Origin: Lachnospiraceae bacterium
GTDB taxonomy: Bacteria; Bacillota_A; Clostridia; Lachnospirales; Lachnospiraceae
Direction of reading: 5' to 3'
DNA: 5,646 nucleotides
Assembly (NCBI GenBank): GCA_009774655.1
Contig: VSOD01000288.1
Span: 1-5,646 of the forward strand
In this document: in pieces, positions 4,250 through 5,646 of the stretch
Layout of the letters: every line of letters starts with the position of its first letter
Numbering within the stretch: the stretch's first letter is position 1
Translations under genes and position numbers: made by a program
Notes under the pieces: generated by a model
Databases searched by the model: none
Seen by the model: the letters and a program-made list of their open reading frames with translations, nothing else
What the model was told of the DNA's origin: nothing

Positions 4250-5646
4250 ATTCCCCCGCGTGCGGTACTCCCGCGGTGTGCATCCCTGGGTCTTCTTGAA
4301 CACAAAGCTGAAATAGTGGGGATCCTTATAGCCCACCTCCTGTGCGATATCCCGGGAAGCCTTCTCCGTCTGGCGCAGCAGCTTTTTGGCCTTCTCCATG
4401 CGCTTCTGCGTCACATACTCGATAAAGGTCACTTCCATCTCCTGACTGAAAACGGCGCTGAAATAATTGGCGCTGACGCCCACCTCGCCCGCCACCGTGT
4501 TGAGCGAGAGTGTCTCCTGCACATAATTTTCTTCTATATATTCCAGCGCCCGTTTCAGCACCGTCTTACTGCGGTTGACGGATTCCTGATCCCGCAGCTC
4601 CATGGCCTTTTCCAGCAGGTTCCTGATATAAGCGGTCAATTCTTCCATGCTCAGATTAACCTCCTGCATCTGCTCTTCTCCCAGAAGCTCCAGAAATTCC
4701 TTCTTATCGTAGCCGATGGACTCTACATACGCCACCACCACGAAATGCACATGAAAAGCGAGATAATTCTGAAAAAGTCTGGACTGCAGCGCATCCTGTA
4801 TGCTGAGCAGCCAGTTCACCGTAAATTCCTGGATCTCATCATGACTGCCCCGCATCAAAAAGTCGCGGATCAGCCCCGGATCCACCTTGGCGGAATCGAT
4901 ATCGCTGATCCGGCCGCCGGACTCCATGGGCATATAGTTGTCCGTCACTTCCTTTGTAAAAATATGCACCTCCGGCATCAGGAAGCGATAGGCAAACAGA
5001 TGATTGGCCGAAGCATAACACCCGGCCAGCATACTCAGCCGCTCCACCGGCTCCCCGGCCGCCGCATACCAGTCAAGCGCGCCTTCCACAGCGCCGCAGA
5101 TGCGCTCTATGCCGCCCAGGCACCTGTCTGTCAATTCCTGCATCTGCTCCGGATTTCCCTTGATCAGCACCCCATAGGTGTTGATGTTCCAGCGAAAGAC
5201 AATATGCTCCGGATAGCGCACGAAATACCGCAGCAGCTCGTCCCTTTTTCTCGCGAAAGTCTCCGACTCGAAGCCGCTGTCTATCCCCTCCTTCTTTTCC
5301 AGCAGGGCAAACATCACCAGATTGTACCCTGAGGCATTGATCTTCAAAGACAGCTTCGCCGCCTCTTCATAGATATCCTGCACGGGAATTCGTCCCTCGA
5401 ACACCTTCATGAAAAAGTTCGTCCGTGAGAACTGTTCATACTCCCTGGTCTCCTCCTGAAACTTTTCCTGATACCGTTTCTGCTCCTGTTCATTCTCGAT
5501 CTTCATCCGCAGCTCCGTCAGCTCCTTCTGCAGCGTAGCCCGGGTGATCGGCTTGAGCAGATACTGTTCCACCCCCAGAGAAATAGCCTGTCTGGCATAC
5601 TCGAAATCATCATACCCGCTTATAATGCTGATCTTAGTTTCCGGGA
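4244..5646 (-). CDS. YesN-type response regulator with AraC-family DNA-binding domain, N-terminus off window
   Basis: DNA-binding output protein of a two-component system. 466 residues are visible; the first part of the receiver, including the phosphorylated Asp, lies beyond 5646. The visible frame opens with the end of the receiver: the switch Ser in IISGYDDFEYA (7-17) and the conserved Lys in YLLKP (28-32). A Glu/Lys/Gln-rich helical, possibly coiled-coil, stretch follows (about 36-75), then a long central region (to about 355) of the kind found in YesN-like regulators. The C-terminal 100 residues are an AraC-type double helix-turn-helix: LSLNTVAGEVGVSANYFSAV and SRDIAQEVGYKDPHYFSFVF, ending PREYR. 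The frame runs open through the GTG at 5572, so that codon is internal Val, not a start. A cognate histidine kinase should lie upstream, outside the window. In related Firmicutes this pair usually controls sugar ABC transporters, which fits the neighbours. Confidence 0.93.
   Translation of the reverse strand, partial: PETKISIISGYDDFEYARQAISLGVEQYLLKPITRATLQKELTELRMKIENEQEQKRYQEKFQEETREYEQFSRTNFFMKVFEGRIPVQDIYEEAAKLSLKINASGYNLVMFALLEKKEGIDSGFESETFARKRDELLRYFVRYPEHIVFRWNINTYGVLIKGNPEQMQELTDRCLGGIERICGAVEGALDWYAAAGEPVERLSMLAGCYASANHLFAYRFLMPEVHIFTKEVTDNYMPMESGGRISDIDSAKVDPGLIRDFLMRGSHDEIQEFTVNWLLSIQDALQSRLFQNYLAFHVHFVVVAYVESIGYDKKEFLELLGEEQMQEVNLSMEELTAYIRNLLEKAMELRDQESVNRSKTVLKRALEYIEENYVQETLSLNTVAGEVGVSANYFSAVFSQEMEVTFIEYVTQKRMEKAKKLLRQTEKASRDIAQEVGYKDPHYFSFVFKKTQGCTPREYRTRGNL

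Noticed and set aside
4316..5332. 338-codon plus-strand ORF
   Set aside because: It lies antisense within the response regulator, whose receiver and AraC motifs are clear; it has no recognisable domain and its composition is that of a shadow frame.
5570..5572. GTG start for the response regulator at 5572
   Set aside because: The frame continues upstream with receiver motifs SGYDDFEYA, so this GTG is an internal valine next to YLLKP.
1529..5646. CRISPR array, tRNA, rRNA or insertion sequence
   Set aside because: No regularly spaced repeats, cloverleaf, rRNA-like sequence or transposase was seen on either strand; the window is explained by transporter and regulator genes.

Overview
The window looks like one end of an assembled contig from a Gram-positive gut-type Firmicute, most likely a member of the Lachnospiraceae. 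That assignment is an inference. It rests on the lipoprotein substrate-binding protein with a long Ala/Pro/Glu linker, the YesN-type response regulator, the GntR/LacI-hybrid regulator, strong AGGAGG-type ribosome binding sites, and AT-rich intergenic DNA between moderately GC-rich genes. The locus is a regulated sugar ABC transporter (CUT2 class, closest by eye to E. coli YtfQ/YtfR, the galactofuranose system).

Layout. Positions 1-50 are not genomic: they match an Illumina Nextera read-2 adapter with its transposon mosaic end, preceded by what looks like an i7 index and the end of P7. Genomic sequence starts at 51, inside the C-terminal half of a minus-strand sugar ABC ATPase (start codon at 1229). 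Upstream of the ATPase is a 302-bp gap that holds a cluster of repeats and competing inverted repeats (about 1252-1385) and a rho-independent terminator or attenuator (1454-1490). Next is the minus-strand substrate-binding lipoprotein (1532-2659). A 501-bp AT-rich divergent region (2660-3160) carries two candidate minus-strand promoters, one strong extended -10 plus-strand promoter, and a palindromic operator candidate lying exactly in the spacer of the plus-strand promoter. The plus-strand gene 3161-4249 is a GntR-type DNA-binding domain fused to a LacI/PBP1-type sensor domain (AraR-like). It meets, tail to tail with a 6-bp overlap, a minus-strand AraC-family response regulator (4244 to beyond 5646) that lacks its N-terminus because the window ends.

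How it may work together (inference). The binding lipoprotein captures a sugar, perhaps in furanose form, and the ATPase energises import through permeases that must lie beyond the truncated left edge. The GntR/LacI hybrid probably represses its own gene and the transporter through the shared operator and is released by the sugar. The response regulator would pair with a sensor kinase outside the window and add a second, extracellular or membrane-sensed input. The terminator after the binding-protein gene would keep that protein in excess over the ATPase.

No exotic new system is evident. The most notable points are the adapter artefact fused in frame to the ATPase, the overlapping divergent promoter/operator design, the repeat-rich leader in front of the ATPase, and the palindromic CTATAG that ends two convergent genes at once.
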